64,000 bases of DNA, from assembly GCA_016841645.1 (NCBI GenBank), contig JAENYS010000006.1, positions 92,702 to 156,701 of the forward strand. The letters are read 5' to 3'. The translations under genes and the position numbers were made by a program. The stretch is from Desulfoscipio geothermicus. GTDB taxonomy: Bacteria > Bacillota > Desulfotomaculia > Desulfotomaculales > Desulfallaceae. A model generated the notes under the pieces. The model had not been told where the DNA came from. It ran no database searches and worked only from the letters and a program-made list of their open reading frames with translations. Each line of letters begins with the position of its first letter. Within the stretch, counting starts at the first letter, position 1. Positions 38,994 to 50,100 of this stretch are shown piece after piece.

Positions 38994-40544
38994 GTGGGTT
39001 ATGAAAACGGTTTGGGCATGGTTAAAACATCAGCTTCCGGCATTGTGGCCGGGACGTATAACGGGACCAAGCAAAATGAATCCTTAAATATACCTGTGGC
39101 CAAGTATAGCAAACGCCGGCTCATGGCTATTCCTTTATTAATAACGACCGACGTTATATCTTTTTGCGTTAGCATTATCGTTGCATTTTTAATTCGCGTA
39201 AACTTTTTACCCTTAATTTTTAACAGCTTGCCCGGAACTTCATGGGAATTTGTTTCTGCGCTTTGGTGGTTGCCTATATTGGGGTGCATGTTTTTTATTT
39301 TCGAAAAAGCATATTCCAGGCGGATCTCCTTTTGGCAGGAGGCCGGACAAATAGTCAAAACTACCACATTGACTTTTTTAGCGGCGGCAAGTTTTGTGTT
39401 TTTAACCAAGCAGGGAGACGAAAATTCAAGAACTCTGGTACTGCTGGCGTGGATATTCAGCTTGTTTCTAGTACCTGTTTTGCGTTATTTTAGTAAAAAA
39501 CTGTTGTTTAAAGCGCATATATGGGAAAGGCCGGTTATTATTCTAGGGGCCGGTGAAACGGGCAAACTCATTCTTAACGCCTTTTACCGGGAACCTGTCA
39601 TTGGCTACAAACCCATTGGTTTTTTAGATGACGATGTTAATAAGCAAAAGTATCCGCCGGAACTACCGTCGGGTGATAAGGTTCCGGTGCTCGGTAGTTT
39701 TGACGATGCCGAGGTCATTATAGAAAAGAGCCATGTTCATGATGTAATTGTTGCTGTTCCAGGCCTAACCGGAAATAAACTTGTGAAACTGGTTAACAAG
39801 CTTCAACGTAAAACGTATAACCTTTTGGTAGTGCCGGATCTTTTTGATATGGCTATGGAGGGTGTGGAAGTTCAGCATTTATTTACCGAAAGAACCCTTG
39901 TCTTAAAGCTGAAGAATAATCTGAATGATCGGTTCAACCTGGCGATAAAGACATTATTTGATTTAATTGTTTCTTTAGTGCTTTTTATCGCGCTTATTCC
40001 ATTTATGATAATCCTGGCAATTGCTATTAAGATAGATTCCAGGGGTACGGTTTTTTTTAGTGATACTCGTATTGGTAAAGATGGCGCAGACTTTAAATGC
40101 CTTAAATTTAGAACAATGTACCCCGACGCCGATAAAATTCTGAAACAATACCTGGCGACAAACGCTCTCGCGCGGCAGCAGTGGGAGAAGTATGCCAAGC
40201 TTAAAAATTATGATCCCCGTGTAACCAGGGTTGGTGCGTTTTTAAGAAGATTTAGCCTTGATGAGTTGCCTCAGATACTTAATGTAATCAAGGGTGATAT
40301 GAGTCTGGTAGGGCCACGCCCCTATCTGCCACGAGAAAAGGAAAATATGCCGGGTCGGGAAGATATATTAATAACCAGACCTGGTATAACCGGACTCTGG
40401 CAGGTTAGTGGGCGGAACGATGTTGAGTTTAATGAACGCTTGCGGTTTGACTCATGGTATGTTAGAAATTGGTCGTTGTGGCTTGATATTACAATATTAA
40501 TACGTACCGTAGCGGTAGTTTTAAGGGGTAAGGGTGCTTATTAA
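38994..40544 (+). CDS. Undecaprenyl-phosphate hexose-1-phosphate transferase (WbaP/WsaP-like)
   Basis: Initiating enzyme of glycan assembly, moving a sugar-1-phosphate (Gal or Glc in relatives) onto undecaprenyl phosphate. Four to five N-terminal membrane helices (about 45-165) are followed by a CoA-binding-like Rossmann part (ILGAGETGKLILNAF, about 182). The membrane-embedded catalytic domain (about 320-516) has KCLKFRTMYPDAD, DELPQILNVIKGDMSLVGP and RPYLPRE. GTG start directly follows an in-frame stop, with GGAGAAAGG 13 bases before. 516 residues, normal for the long form. Confidence 0.92.
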   Translation: MGYENGLGMVKTSASGIVAGTYNGTKQNESLNIPVAKYSKRRLMAIPLLITTDVISFCVSIIVAFLIRVNFLPLIFNSLPGTSWEFVSALWWLPILGCMFFIFEKAYSRRISFWQEAGQIVKTTTLTFLAAASFVFLTKQGDENSRTLVLLAWIFSLFLVPVLRYFSKKLLFKAHIWERPVIILGAGETGKLILNAFYREPVIGYKPIGFLDDDVNKQKYPPELPSGDKVPVLGSFDDAEVIIEKSHVHDVIVAVPGLTGNKLVKLVNKLQRKTYNLLVVPDLFDMAMEGVEVQHLFTERTLVLKLKNNLNDRFNLAIKTLFDLIVSLVLFIALIPFMIILAIAIKIDSRGTVFFSDTRIGKDGADFKCLKFRTMYPDADKILKQYLATNALARQQWEKYAKLKNYDPRVTRVGAFLRRFSLDELPQILNVIKGDMSLVGPRPYLPREKENMPGREDILITRPGITGLWQVSGRNDVEFNERLRFDSWYVRNWSLWLDITILIRTVAVVLRGKGAY

Positions 40545-40680
40545 AGATAACTATTGAAGTGTGAATAAAGGCGTTGAGTTGCATTGAAAAATGTTTATCA
40601 AAACACAATAGTAATCCTCTAAACAATTATAGCAGCATAACATAGCGAGCTAAGATTTACCCGTAGTGGGAGGGATATAA

Positions 40681-41631
40681 ATACAACCGAAAATCTCAGT
40701 AATCATACCCACTTTTAATGGTGCTGCAGAACTACCACAGTTACTTGAACAAATTGCCTTGCAAACTGTTCAAGTACAGGAAGTTATTATTGTAGATTCA
40801 CAATCAACCGATGGCACCACCGAAATTGCCACCAAGTTTGGGGCCAGGGTATTGAATATTAATAAAAACGAGTTTGATCATGGAGGGACACGCAACCTAG
40901 CGGCGGCCAAGGCTGCAGGAGATGTGATTATCTTTATGACCCAGGATGCCATCCCTGCCGGCAAAGATACTCTTAAGCACTTGACCCAACCGCTGGCGGA
41001 ACCGGCGATCATTGTCTCCTACGCCAGGCAACTCCCGAAGGAAGGCACAAAAATTACTGACCGGTTTCTAAGGCTATATAATTATCCCGACCGGAACTTG
41101 GTGAAATCCAAAAAAGATATTAAGACCATGGGTATCAAGGCTTTTCAAAATAGTAATGTTTGTGCTGCCTACCGTATAAAGGAATTTAAGCAATTAGGTG
41201 GTTTACCCGCACCAATCGTTTCCAATGAGGATATGCTGTTTGCAGTTAGAGCTATACTAGCTGGTTATAAAGTTTCTTACACTGCAACCGCCTGTGTGTT
41301 TCATTCCCACAATTATAGCTATATAAGTTTATTTAAAAGGTATTTTGATATTGGGGCATCACTGGATAATGCGCCGATAATAAAACTAAACGGTCAGTCT
41401 GAGGCTAAAGGTATGGATTTTATCTTTAGACAGTTAAAATACATTATTAAACAGCATAGCTATCTGTATATTCCATCGGTTTTTCTAGAAGCTTGTTTTA
41501 AATACGCCGGTTATAAGTTGGGGACCCGGCATGTGCTAATACCTCAAACTTGGAAAAAATATTTAGGTTTGCATCGAGTCTATTGGCAAAATTATGCTAG
41601 ATATAAACAAACTACTAGTACAAGAATCTGA
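40681..41631 (+). CDS. Family 2 glycosyltransferase, apparent ATA start
   Basis: GT-A fold glycosyltransferase (316 residues) resembling rhamnosyltransferases. The conserved N-terminus KISVIIPTFNGA is read only if translation starts at ATA 40681, which immediately follows an in-frame TAA and lies six bases after GGGAGGG. The first conventional codon (TTG 40759) would remove the nucleotide-sugar-binding strand. The D-x-Q-S-T-D-G-T and MTQDAIP (DxD-like) motifs follow. No membrane helices. Directly upstream of the dTDP-rhamnose genes, so it may use dTDP-rhamnose. Confidence 0.87.
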   Translation: MQPKISVIIPTFNGAAELPQLLEQIALQTVQVQEVIIVDSQSTDGTTEIATKFGARVLNINKNEFDHGGTRNLAAAKAAGDVIIFMTQDAIPAGKDTLKHLTQPLAEPAIIVSYARQLPKEGTKITDRFLRLYNYPDRNLVKSKKDIKTMGIKAFQNSNVCAAYRIKEFKQLGGLPAPIVSNEDMLFAVRAILAGYKVSYTATACVFHSHNYSYISLFKRYFDIGASLDNAPIIKLNGQSEAKGMDFIFRQLKYIIKQHSYLYIPSVFLEACFKYAGYKLGTRHVLIPQTWKKYLGLHRVYWQNYARYKQTTSTRI

Positions 41632-41654
41632 TTAATTTACAATCGGAGGGAGTT

Positions 41655-42506
41655 ATGAACATACTAATTACCGGTGCCAGGGGAATGCTGGGAAAGGATG
41701 TTGAACAAGTTCTGCAGGATAAACACCAACTTATCTTAACAGACGAAGATACTATGGATATAACTGATTATAACCAATGTATGGCTGTAATGTCTCAAAA
41801 CAAGCCTGACCTAATAATTAACTGTGCAGCTTACACGCAGGTGGACAAATGTGAAGAAGAAGTTGAACTAGCCTACCGGGTTAATGCTCTGGGGCCAAGG
41901 AACCTGGCGGTTATTGGTAATGAAATAAATGTACCACTGTTACACATAAGTAGTGATTATGTATTTGACGGCATTAAGGGATCTGATTATGTGGAAGATG
42001 ATATTAAAAAGCCGCTGAGTGTTTACGGAAAATCCAAATCACTGGGCGAAGATTATATTATGCTACTTACTAACAAATTTTACATAATTAGAACGTCCTG
42101 GCTGTTCGGTGTAAATGGAAATAATTTCATTAAAACCATGCTTAGATTGGGGAAAACCGGGGAAAGCTTAGCCGTGGTTAATGATCAGTTTGGCAGTCCC
42201 ACTTATACTGCAGACCTGGCTCGGGCGATTGCCCGGCTCATCGAAAAACCGGCATACGGTATCTATCATATTACCAACAGCGGCTATACCAATTGGTATG
42301 ATTATGCCAAGTATATATTTAAACTGGTTGATTATAAAGTTAGTGTACAATCGATTATTACGGAAAAATTTCCAAGACCGGCCGAAAGACCGTTTTACTC
42401 GGTACTAGAAAATAGGGTTTGGCAATTAGAGGGATTTTCTTTATTGCGCAGCTATGAAGAAGCCGTAGAGGAATATATCAAGGAATATTTAGCAAGCGAG
42501 GTTTAG
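41655..42506 (+). CDS. rfbD: dTDP-4-dehydrorhamnose reductase
   Basis: Last step of dTDP-L-rhamnose synthesis. Extended SDR: TGARGMLGKDV nucleotide site, catalytic Tyr-Lys in YGKSKSLGE, and the family SSDYVFDG. GGAGGGAG ribosome site. 283 residues, normal. Gene order D-A-C-B with gaps of three bases or an overlap. Confidence 0.95.
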   Translation: MNILITGARGMLGKDVEQVLQDKHQLILTDEDTMDITDYNQCMAVMSQNKPDLIINCAAYTQVDKCEEEVELAYRVNALGPRNLAVIGNEINVPLLHISSDYVFDGIKGSDYVEDDIKKPLSVYGKSKSLGEDYIMLLTNKFYIIRTSWLFGVNGNNFIKTMLRLGKTGESLAVVNDQFGSPTYTADLARAIARLIEKPAYGIYHITNSGYTNWYDYAKYIFKLVDYKVSVQSIITEKFPRPAERPFYSVLENRVWQLEGFSLLRSYEEAVEEYIKEYLASEV

Positions 42507-42509
42507 TCC

Positions 42510-43379
42510 ATGAAAGGAATAGTGTTAGCGGGAGGTTCCGGGACAAGATTATACCCCGTAACAAAAGCAGTATCCAAACAACTTTTGCCTATTTATGATA
42601 AGCCGATGATTTATTACCCTATGTCAGTGCTGATGTTAGCCGGGATAAAAGAAATATTAATCATTTCAACTCCCCGAGACCTGCCAATGTATGAAGAGCT
42701 ATTAGGGGACGGAACCCAGTTGGGTATATCTTTTTCTTATGTTATCCAGGAAGCCCCTAGGGGCCTGGCTGAGGCATTTATCCTGGGTGAAGAATTTATT
42801 GCTGGTGATAAAGTCGCGCTTGTCCTTGGAGATAATATATTCTATGGCCAGAGGTTTACGGAAATATTAAAAAGGGCGGCAGCTTTAGAAGAAGGGGCAA
42901 TCATATTTGGCTATTATGTTAAGAATCCGAGAGAGTTTGGCGTAGTAGAATTTGACCGGCAGGGTAATGTCCTCTCTTTAGAAGAAAAACCGCTGAAACC
43001 CAAATCCAATTATGCTGTCCCGGGATTATATTTTTATGATAGCCAGGTGGTTTCCATAGCTAAGTCTATTAAACCATCTGCCAGGGGAGAACTCGAGATT
43101 ACAGCAGTTAACAACGAATATTTACAAAGAAGAGAGTTAAAGGTTGAACTGTTTGGTAGGGGCATGGCCTGGCTGGATACCGGTACCCATAATGGCCTTA
43201 TGGAAGCCGGCAATTTTGTAGAGGCAGTTCAAAAAAGGCAGGGTCTTTATATATCTTGCCTGGAGGAAATAGCATTTAGACTAGGCTACATTACTAAAGA
43301 ACAGCTTTTAGCATTGGCCGAGCCGTTGGCAAAAATTGATTACGGTAAATATCTGATCGAGCTGGCCGAAGGGGTATAG
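42510..43379 (+). CDS. rfbA: Glucose-1-phosphate thymidylyltransferase
   Basis: Makes dTDP-glucose from Glc-1-P and dTTP. Signature [20 protein letters not shown] at the start, then VLGDNIFYG and the Lys motif of [13 protein letters not shown]. 289 residues, normal for RmlA. Its product feeds both the rhamnose branch and the aminotransferase branch later in the cluster. Confidence 0.97.
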   Translation: MKGIVLAGGSGTRLYPVTKAVSKQLLPIYDKPMIYYPMSVLMLAGIKEILIISTPRDLPMYEELLGDGTQLGISFSYVIQEAPRGLAEAFILGEEFIAGDKVALVLGDNIFYGQRFTEILKRAAALEEGAIIFGYYVKNPREFGVVEFDRQGNVLSLEEKPLKPKSNYAVPGLYFYDSQVVSIAKSIKPSARGELEITAVNNEYLQRRELKVELFGRGMAWLDTGTHNGLMEAGNFVEAVQKRQGLYISCLEEIAFRLGYITKEQLLALAEPLAKIDYGKYLIELAEGV

Positions 43380-43382
43380 AGA

Positions 43383-43991
43383 ATGGGTAAATTTAACTTC
43401 ATTGATACTGGAATAGAAGGTCTTTATGTCATTGAACCAACAGTATTTGGTGATAATAGGGGCTATTTTATGGAAACATATAATGCCAAGGAATTTCAGG
43501 ACGCTGGGTTTCATATGGTTTTCGTACAAGATAACCAATCAAAATCCAAGCAGGGAGTACTTAGAGGACTGCATTTTCAATACCAATTTCCGCAAGGAAA
43601 GCTTGTAATGGTTACCAAGGGGGAAGTTTTTGACGTAGCTGTTGACTTAAGAAAAAATTCAAGAACCTTTGGCAAATGGCATGGAGTAATTCTTTCGGAG
43701 GAAAACAAAAAACAATTCTACATTCCGGAAGGTTTTGCCCACGGTTATTTGGTTCTGACCAGTGAAGCTGAATTTGTTTACAAATGCACAGATTACTATC
43801 ACCCCGAGGATGAGGGTGGTATCATCTGGAATGATCCAGAAATAAATATAGATTGGCCACTAGGTAAAGTTAAAGAAATTATTTTATCGGAAAAGGATAA
43901 AAACTGGAAAAGTTTAAAAGAAACCATAGCTATTGAGGTGTACAATGAACAAAATTTTAGTAACCGGTGGAGCAGGTTTTATTGGGAGTAA
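43383..43991 (+). CDS. rfbC: dTDP-4-dehydrorhamnose 3,5-epimerase
   Basis: Cupin-fold epimerase. RGLHFQYQFPQGKL holds the catalytic His and YIPEGFAHGYLVL is the second signature. 202 residues: the conserved part ends near residue 180, and the last 15 codons overlap the rfbB gene by 47 bases in another frame, a longer overlap than usual. Confidence 0.95.
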   Translation: MGKFNFIDTGIEGLYVIEPTVFGDNRGYFMETYNAKEFQDAGFHMVFVQDNQSKSKQGVLRGLHFQYQFPQGKLVMVTKGEVFDVAVDLRKNSRTFGKWHGVILSEENKKQFYIPEGFAHGYLVLTSEAEFVYKCTDYYHPEDEGGIIWNDPEINIDWPLGKVKEIILSEKDKNWKSLKETIAIEVYNEQNFSNRWSRFYWE

Positions 43992-44967
43992 TTTTATACA
44001 TTATCTGCTGGAACGTTATGACGATTGCTATATAACCAATGTTGATTTATTAACTTATGCAGGTAATTTAGACAACCTGACTAATATTAGCGATGACCCC
44101 AGGTATCGATTTATTAAAGCAGATATTGTTGATTTTGTTTCAATTAGTAACCTGGTTAGCCAGGGTTTTGACACGATAGTAAATTTTGCCGCGGAATCCC
44201 ATGTTGACAGAAGCATCGAAGCCCCCGGGATTTTCGTGCGTACCAACGTATTAGGTACTCAATCTTTATTGGAAGCTGCCCGTCGTTTCGGGGTTAAAAA
44301 ATTTGTGCAGGTTTCAACAGATGAGGTTTACGGATCTTTAGGCCAAGAAGGTTATTTTACAGAAACGTCACCATTAAATCCCACCAGCCCTTATTCGGCT
44401 AGTAAGACTGCAGCTGACCACCTGGTTCTAGCTTACGGGCATACGTTTGGTTTGTCTGTTAATGTTACTCGTTGTTCAAATAATTATGGCACATATCAGT
44501 TTCCTGAAAAACTAATTCCTTTGATGATTACTAATGCTCTAGCAGACAAGCCCTTGCCGGTTTACGGTGATGGTATGAACGTTCGGGACTGGCTGCATGT
44601 AAGGGACCATTGCTGTGCGGTAGACCTTGTAATGAGGCAGGCCAGGACTGGAGAAATTTATAACATTGGCGGCAACAACGAACGCACCAATATAGATATA
44701 GTAAAGATTATTCTGCGGCGGCTTAATAAACCCGAGTCGTTAATAATGTTTGTTCAGGATCGGCCCGGTCATGACCGGCGTTATGCAATTGATTCATCTA
44801 AATTAAGAAAAGATCTGGGCTGGGAGCCTAAGTACAGCTTCGATCGGGGAGTTATAGAAACCATTGAGTGGTATTGTAACAATATTAAATGGTGGGAAAA
44901 GATAAAATCTGGAGAATACTTACGGTATTACGAGCAGATGTATGATAATAGAAAGAAAGCTAATTGA
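43945..44967 (+). CDS. rfbB: dTDP-glucose 4,6-dehydratase
   Basis: Extended SDR making dTDP-4-keto-6-deoxyglucose. TGGAGFIGSN nucleotide site, VSTDEVYGSLG, and the catalytic Tyr-Lys in SPYSASKTAADHL. ATG 43945 is chosen: GAGG is six bases upstream and MNKILVTGG is the normal family start; a TTG four codons earlier is less likely. 340 residues. It overlaps the rfbC 3' end. Confidence 0.96.
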   Translation: MNKILVTGGAGFIGSNFIHYLLERYDDCYITNVDLLTYAGNLDNLTNISDDPRYRFIKADIVDFVSISNLVSQGFDTIVNFAAESHVDRSIEAPGIFVRTNVLGTQSLLEAARRFGVKKFVQVSTDEVYGSLGQEGYFTETSPLNPTSPYSASKTAADHLVLAYGHTFGLSVNVTRCSNNYGTYQFPEKLIPLMITNALADKPLPVYGDGMNVRDWLHVRDHCCAVDLVMRQARTGEIYNIGGNNERTNIDIVKIILRRLNKPESLIMFVQDRPGHDRRYAIDSSKLRKDLGWEPKYSFDRGVIETIEWYCNNIKWWEKIKSGEYLRYYEQMYDNRKKAN

Positions 44968-45021
44968 GGCATTTGTGAAAAAAATCCAAGATGTTTTAGG
45001 CTATAAGAAAGGCAATTTAAA

Positions 45022-45831
45022 ATGAGCGTATTTAAACATTTTTACTGGTTCATAGAAGATATTTTAAAAAGTAGACAGCTAATATTTGAATTAGCAAAAA
45101 AAGATTTCAAATCTAAATATCTTGGTTCTTTTTTAGGGATAATATGGGCTTTTATTCAGCCGACTATAACCATTCTTATTTTTTGGTTTGTATTCCAGGT
45201 AGGCTTTAAGGCTATGCCTGTAGACAACTTTCCTTTTATACTGTGGCTTATGTGTGGCATGATTCCCTGGTTCTTCTTTTCAGAAAGCATTACACTTGCA
45301 ACAAATTCAATTATAGACAATAGCCATTTGGTTAAAAAAATAGCCTTTAGAGTAAGTATTTTACCAATTATTAAGATACTTACAGCATTATTTATACATG
45401 TCTTTTTTATTTTATTTTTAATTTTAATGTTTTTAATCTATGATTATCAGCCAGATATATATTACATCCAATTAATATATTATTTATTCTGTACAATATT
45501 TTTAGTGCTTGGAGTCTCGTGGGTTACATCTTCATTAGTGGTTTTTTTAAAGGACATAGGACAGATTGTAAATATGTTATTACAGTTTGGTTTCTGGCTT
45601 ACCCCGATTTTTTGGTCCCTAAATATGGTTCCGGAAAAGTATTATTTTCTGATTAAAATAAATCCTTTTTATTACATAGTTGAAGGTTATCGGGATTCAT
45701 TGATATATCACAAGTGGTTTTGGCAACACGCTCATTTAACCCCTTATTTTTGGTTTGTTGTTGTTTTTTTTCTTATGCTGGGGGCTATCATGTTTAGAAG
45801 ATTGAGGCCCCATTTCGCAGATGTGCTGTAG
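45022..45831 (+). CDS. wzm: ABC-2 polysaccharide exporter permease (Wzm)
   Basis: Membrane half of an ABC exporter of lipid-linked glycan (269 residues, six helices). Family features: KDFKSKYLGSFLGIIWAFIQ after an N-terminal amphipathic segment, and NPFYYIVEGYRDSLIY near the end. Followed seven bases later by its ATPase. The AT content rises sharply from about here. Confidence 0.93.
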   Translation: MSVFKHFYWFIEDILKSRQLIFELAKKDFKSKYLGSFLGIIWAFIQPTITILIFWFVFQVGFKAMPVDNFPFILWLMCGMIPWFFFSESITLATNSIIDNSHLVKKIAFRVSILPIIKILTALFIHVFFILFLILMFLIYDYQPDIYYIQLIYYLFCTIFLVLGVSWVTSSLVVFLKDIGQIVNMLLQFGFWLTPIFWSLNMVPEKYYFLIKINPFYYIVEGYRDSLIYHKWFWQHAHLTPYFWFVVVFFLMLGAIMFRRLRPHFADVL

Positions 45832-45838
45832 GTGAGAG

Positions 45839-47146
45839 ATGGTTATTAAACAAAACAACATAACTGACGTAGCCATAAAATTAGAAAATGTTACAAAGGA
45901 ATATAAATTATATGATAAACCGGTAGACCGTTTAAAGGAATCTATTTTCCCTTGGGAAAAAACGTATTCTAAAAGTTTTTATGCTGTAAATAATGTGACC
46001 TTTGAAGTGGAAAAAGGTCAAGCATTGGGTATTATAGGTAAAAACGGTTCAGGAAAATCGACTTTATTAAAGATGATAACCGGTGTACTAACCCCCTCTA
46101 GTGGGAGGATATCTATAAACGGAAAAATATCAGCACTTTTAGAATTGGGGGCTGGATTTAATCCTGATTTTACAGGCTTAGAAAATATATATTTAAACGC
46201 TACAATCATGGGATATAAAAAAGAACAAATCGATCAAAAACTTGAAGATATACTTTCTTTTGCTGAGCTAGGTGATTTTATAAACCAACCGGTTAAATTA
46301 TATTCAAGTGGCATGTTCGTAAGACTGGCGTTTGCAGTTTCTATCCATGTTGACCCAGACATACTTATTATTGATGAGGCTTTAAGCGTGGGTGACATGA
46401 GATTTCAGCAGAAATGTTTTAGAAAAATGGAACAATTTAAAAAGACAAAAACACTGCTGTTTGTATCCCATGACTTGAGTGTCATAAATAAGTTTTGTGA
46501 TCGTGCTATTTGGATAAACGACGGGATTATTAGGGATGATGGTAGTCCTGAAGAAGTATCAAAAAAATACCGTGCTTTTATGATAGGTTCCGGAATTTCA
46601 AGGTATAAGAACGAAGTATCTAACGGAACAACTAAAGCTGATACTAATAATTTAGGTGATGTGAATAACATTGATCCAATAGAGGATTCCTTAGATGTTA
46701 TGGGTGACAATAAAGCCATAATTAAAGGTATTTCTATTTTTGATGCTGAAACAGGCCAAAAATCAACCATTTTAGAATCCGGCCAAAAAGTTGAGATAAT
46801 AATAAAAGTAAAATATAATTGTTCATTAAGAAATCCCATTGTGGGATTTACTTTAAAAGATAGACTGGGTAATATAGTTTCTCAATCAAATAACTATATA
46901 CTTAATCAGGTAATATCTCAAGTAAAAGAAGGGGAGACCTTTCAGTATAGCTTTACATTCACATTACCCTTTTTGAAGCATGGTTATTATACTATATCTC
47001 CGGCTGTAGCGTCCGGTTCTCAGGAAGATCACGCACAGCATTGCTGGATTCATGATGCTCTAGTTATCCAAATTTTAGATCAACAAATTTACGATTTAGA
47101 GGGATACCTGATTCTCCCAGATGTTAAGTTTTTAATAATCGAATGA
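45839..47146 (+). CDS. wzt: Polysaccharide ABC exporter ATPase with carbohydrate-binding C-terminal domain (Wzt)
   Basis: A 435-residue ATPase. Walker A GKNGSGKST (about 66), ABC signature YSSGMFVRLAFAV, Walker B DILIIDEALSVGD and the switch His in FVSHD. The long C-terminal part (about 290-435, beta-rich: GQKVEIIIKVKYN ... GYLILPDVKF) matches the Wzt C-terminal domain. In E. coli O8/O9a that domain recognises a capped, finished glycan before export. Its presence predicts that the glycan made here receives a terminal modification, and the methyltransferase in the next gene is the obvious candidate. Confidence 0.93.
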   Translation: MVIKQNNITDVAIKLENVTKEYKLYDKPVDRLKESIFPWEKTYSKSFYAVNNVTFEVEKGQALGIIGKNGSGKSTLLKMITGVLTPSSGRISINGKISALLELGAGFNPDFTGLENIYLNATIMGYKKEQIDQKLEDILSFAELGDFINQPVKLYSSGMFVRLAFAVSIHVDPDILIIDEALSVGDMRFQQKCFRKMEQFKKTKTLLFVSHDLSVINKFCDRAIWINDGIIRDDGSPEEVSKKYRAFMIGSGISRYKNEVSNGTTKADTNNLGDVNNIDPIEDSLDVMGDNKAIIKGISIFDAETGQKSTILESGQKVEIIIKVKYNCSLRNPIVGFTLKDRLGNIVSQSNNYILNQVISQVKEGETFQYSFTFTLPFLKHGYYTISPAVASGSQEDHAQHCWIHDALVIQILDQQIYDLEGYLILPDVKFLIIE

Positions 47147-47156
47147 GGTTAAAACA

Positions 47157-50100
47157 ATGGAATTTACTGGTGAAAGATTTATTCCAAATTTTATGCTTGA
47201 TAAGGAATTAGAAGTTGAACACCTTCAAAGGTATTATTCAATAATTGATTTGATAAAGGGGAAAGTAGTTGTTGACGCTGCATCCGGAGAAGGTTATGGT
47301 GCTGATCTGTTGGCGCAGCATGCCCAAAGTGTTTATGGTATAGATATAAGCCAAGAAGCCATTGAGTGCGCTCGGGAAAAGTATCATAAGGAAAACCTTT
47401 ACTTTATTAATGCTTCCATTGAACACTTACCATTTCCAGACAACTCAATAGATGTAGTAGTTTCGTTCGAAACTATAGAACATGTAGATGAAGATATTCA
47501 ACACTGCTTTATGAATGAAGTAAGAAGAGTGTTAGATGATGACGGCATTCTTATTATATCTACTCCAGATAAAGAAGTATATGCAGATATGAGAAATTAC
47601 AGTAATGATTTTCATGTTAAGGAATTTTATAAGCATGAATTTTACAATTTCCTTTCTGCTTATTTTGAACGTGTAGATTTTTATTATCAGAGGTTTCAAG
47701 TAGCATCCATAATAGCTAATAACAATAGTAAAATTTTAAAAGTCATAGATAGTAATGAACAAAATGATTTCGGAAAATACATTATAGCATTTTGCACCAA
47801 CAGTGCCAATAATTTTAGTCTAGATGCGTGTTCGGTTATTTTAGATTATAATGATAGATATAATCAATTAAACTTTAGGATATTGCAACTTCAGGACGAA
47901 GTTGAAGAACGCAATACTCATATTAATGTATTAAACAAAAGACTAGATGTTAGTGAAACAATAATTGGTGAATTGAAAAGTAAAATTGAGATCATTGCAG
48001 AAAAAAACAATAGGTTGCAAAGTAGAATCGATTGCTTTGCAGAAAAAAACAATGAGTTGCAAAGTAAAATTGATGGCTTTACAGAAAAAAACAATGAATT
48101 ACAAAGCCAAATGGATGAATTACAAAGTAAAATCGATGATAGCGAAAAAATAATTATTAATAAGAATGATACGGTGAATGAATTAATAAAAAACAACAAA
48201 AAATTATTAATAAATCTAGATAATAAAGATAACCTAATTGCATCACAAAATAGTAAGTTGGATGAATTAGAAGAACTTTATGAACAATTAGAAGTTATTA
48301 TTAATAACCAGCATGGTCACATAAATCAATTATTAGAAAAGGAAAGAATGTTAAATAACATATTGAGTTCCGATGGCTGGCAACTCCTTTGTTTTTATTA
48401 TAAAATTAGAGATAAATTGTTACCGGGCAATAGTAAAATAAGATTATTTTTAAAGGTTTTTTTTAAATTTATTAAGCATCCCGTAAAGATAGTTAATAAT
48501 CTGAATAAGGAAAACTTAAGAAAATTTTTATTTTATATTAAGACAGAAGATCTAAGCATGGTTTCTAATAGGTTAGATAATGTTTTAAATAATAATCATT
48601 TTAATAAATTAAAATTGGATCTTGTTGAGCGACAAGACATTAAAGACAAACTGCGGTTCGAAAATAATGATAAGCCCTTAGTATCTATAATAATCCCAGT
48701 ATACAATCAGTGGGAATATACATATTCCTGCTTACAATCTATCCTTGAAAATAACCAAAGCATAGAATATGAGGTGATTGTTGCTGATGATGTATCAGTT
48801 GATGAAACCGTAAATATTAAAAAATATATAGAAAACATTAAGGTAGTGAGGAATGAAAGTAATCTAGGCTTTCTTAGAAACTGTAATAATGCGGCTAGGC
48901 ATGCCAAAGGAAAATATATAGTATTTTTAAATAATGATACAAATGTACAAAAGGATTGGTTAAGATATCTGGTAGAGTTAATAGAACGGGACCCAAATAT
49001 AGGCATGGTGGGGTCTAAGTTGGTTTACCCTGATGGAAGACTCCAAGAGGCAGGAGGTATTATATGGAATGACGCTAGCGGTTGGAACTATGGTAGATTA
49101 GATAACCCAGAAAAACCTGAATATAACTATGTCAAGGAAGTAGATTACATATCCGGAGCTAGCATTATGATAAGGAGCTCCCTATGGGCGACAATAGGCG
49201 GTTTTGATGAAAGGTATGCCCCGGCATATTTTGAGGATTCTGACCTGGCATTTGAGGTTAGACAACTAGGATACAAGGTCGTTTACCAGCCAAAATCCAT
49301 TGTTGTTCATTTTGAAGGTATTTCACATGGGACAGATACAAAAACAGGTATAAAAAGTTATCAGATTAAAAATAAGGAAGCTTTTCTGAATAAATGGAAA
49401 CAGGTCCTTGAAAAAGATCACTTTATTAATGGACAGCATGTTTTCTGGGCTAGAGATAAAAGTAAAAATAGGAAAACAATACTAGTCATAGATCATTATG
49501 TGCCGCAATTTGATAAAGACGCTGGTTCGAGAACAACTTTTCAATATCTCAAGCTCTTTATAGAAATGGGGTTAAATGTTAAATTTATTGGTGATAATTT
49601 TTACAAGCATGAACCTTACGCAGGCATTTTAGAACAACTAGGTATAGAAGTATTATACGGAATATGGTACAGGGATAACTATAAAAAATGGATTACTGAT
49701 AATAAAGATAAAATAGATTATGTATATTTAAATAGGCCGCATATTTCAATTAAATATATAGATTTAATTAAAAAGAATACTAAAGCTAAAATTCTATATT
49801 ATGGGCATGATTTACATTTTATTAGGGAGCTAAAAAGGTATGAAGTTGATCGAAATAAGCTGTTTTTAAAAGAATCCGAGTATTGGAAGCGGATCGAATT
49901 TGATTTATTTTCCAAGGCTGATGTTGTTTTGACATTAAGCCAATCTGAGAAAAAAATTATACAAGAGAATTTTCCTGGCAAGGAAATTAACATAATGCCT
50001 GTTTTTTATTATGAAAATTTTATAGAAAATAAAAAGGACTTTAGCCGACGTGAGAACATAATGTTTGTTGGTGGCTTTAATCATACGCCTAATATAGATG

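Noticed and set aside
47997..48140. Regularly spaced repeats that might be a CRISPR array
   Set aside because: Units are contiguous, 42 bases long with no spacers, and encode an in-frame coiled-coil heptad pattern.
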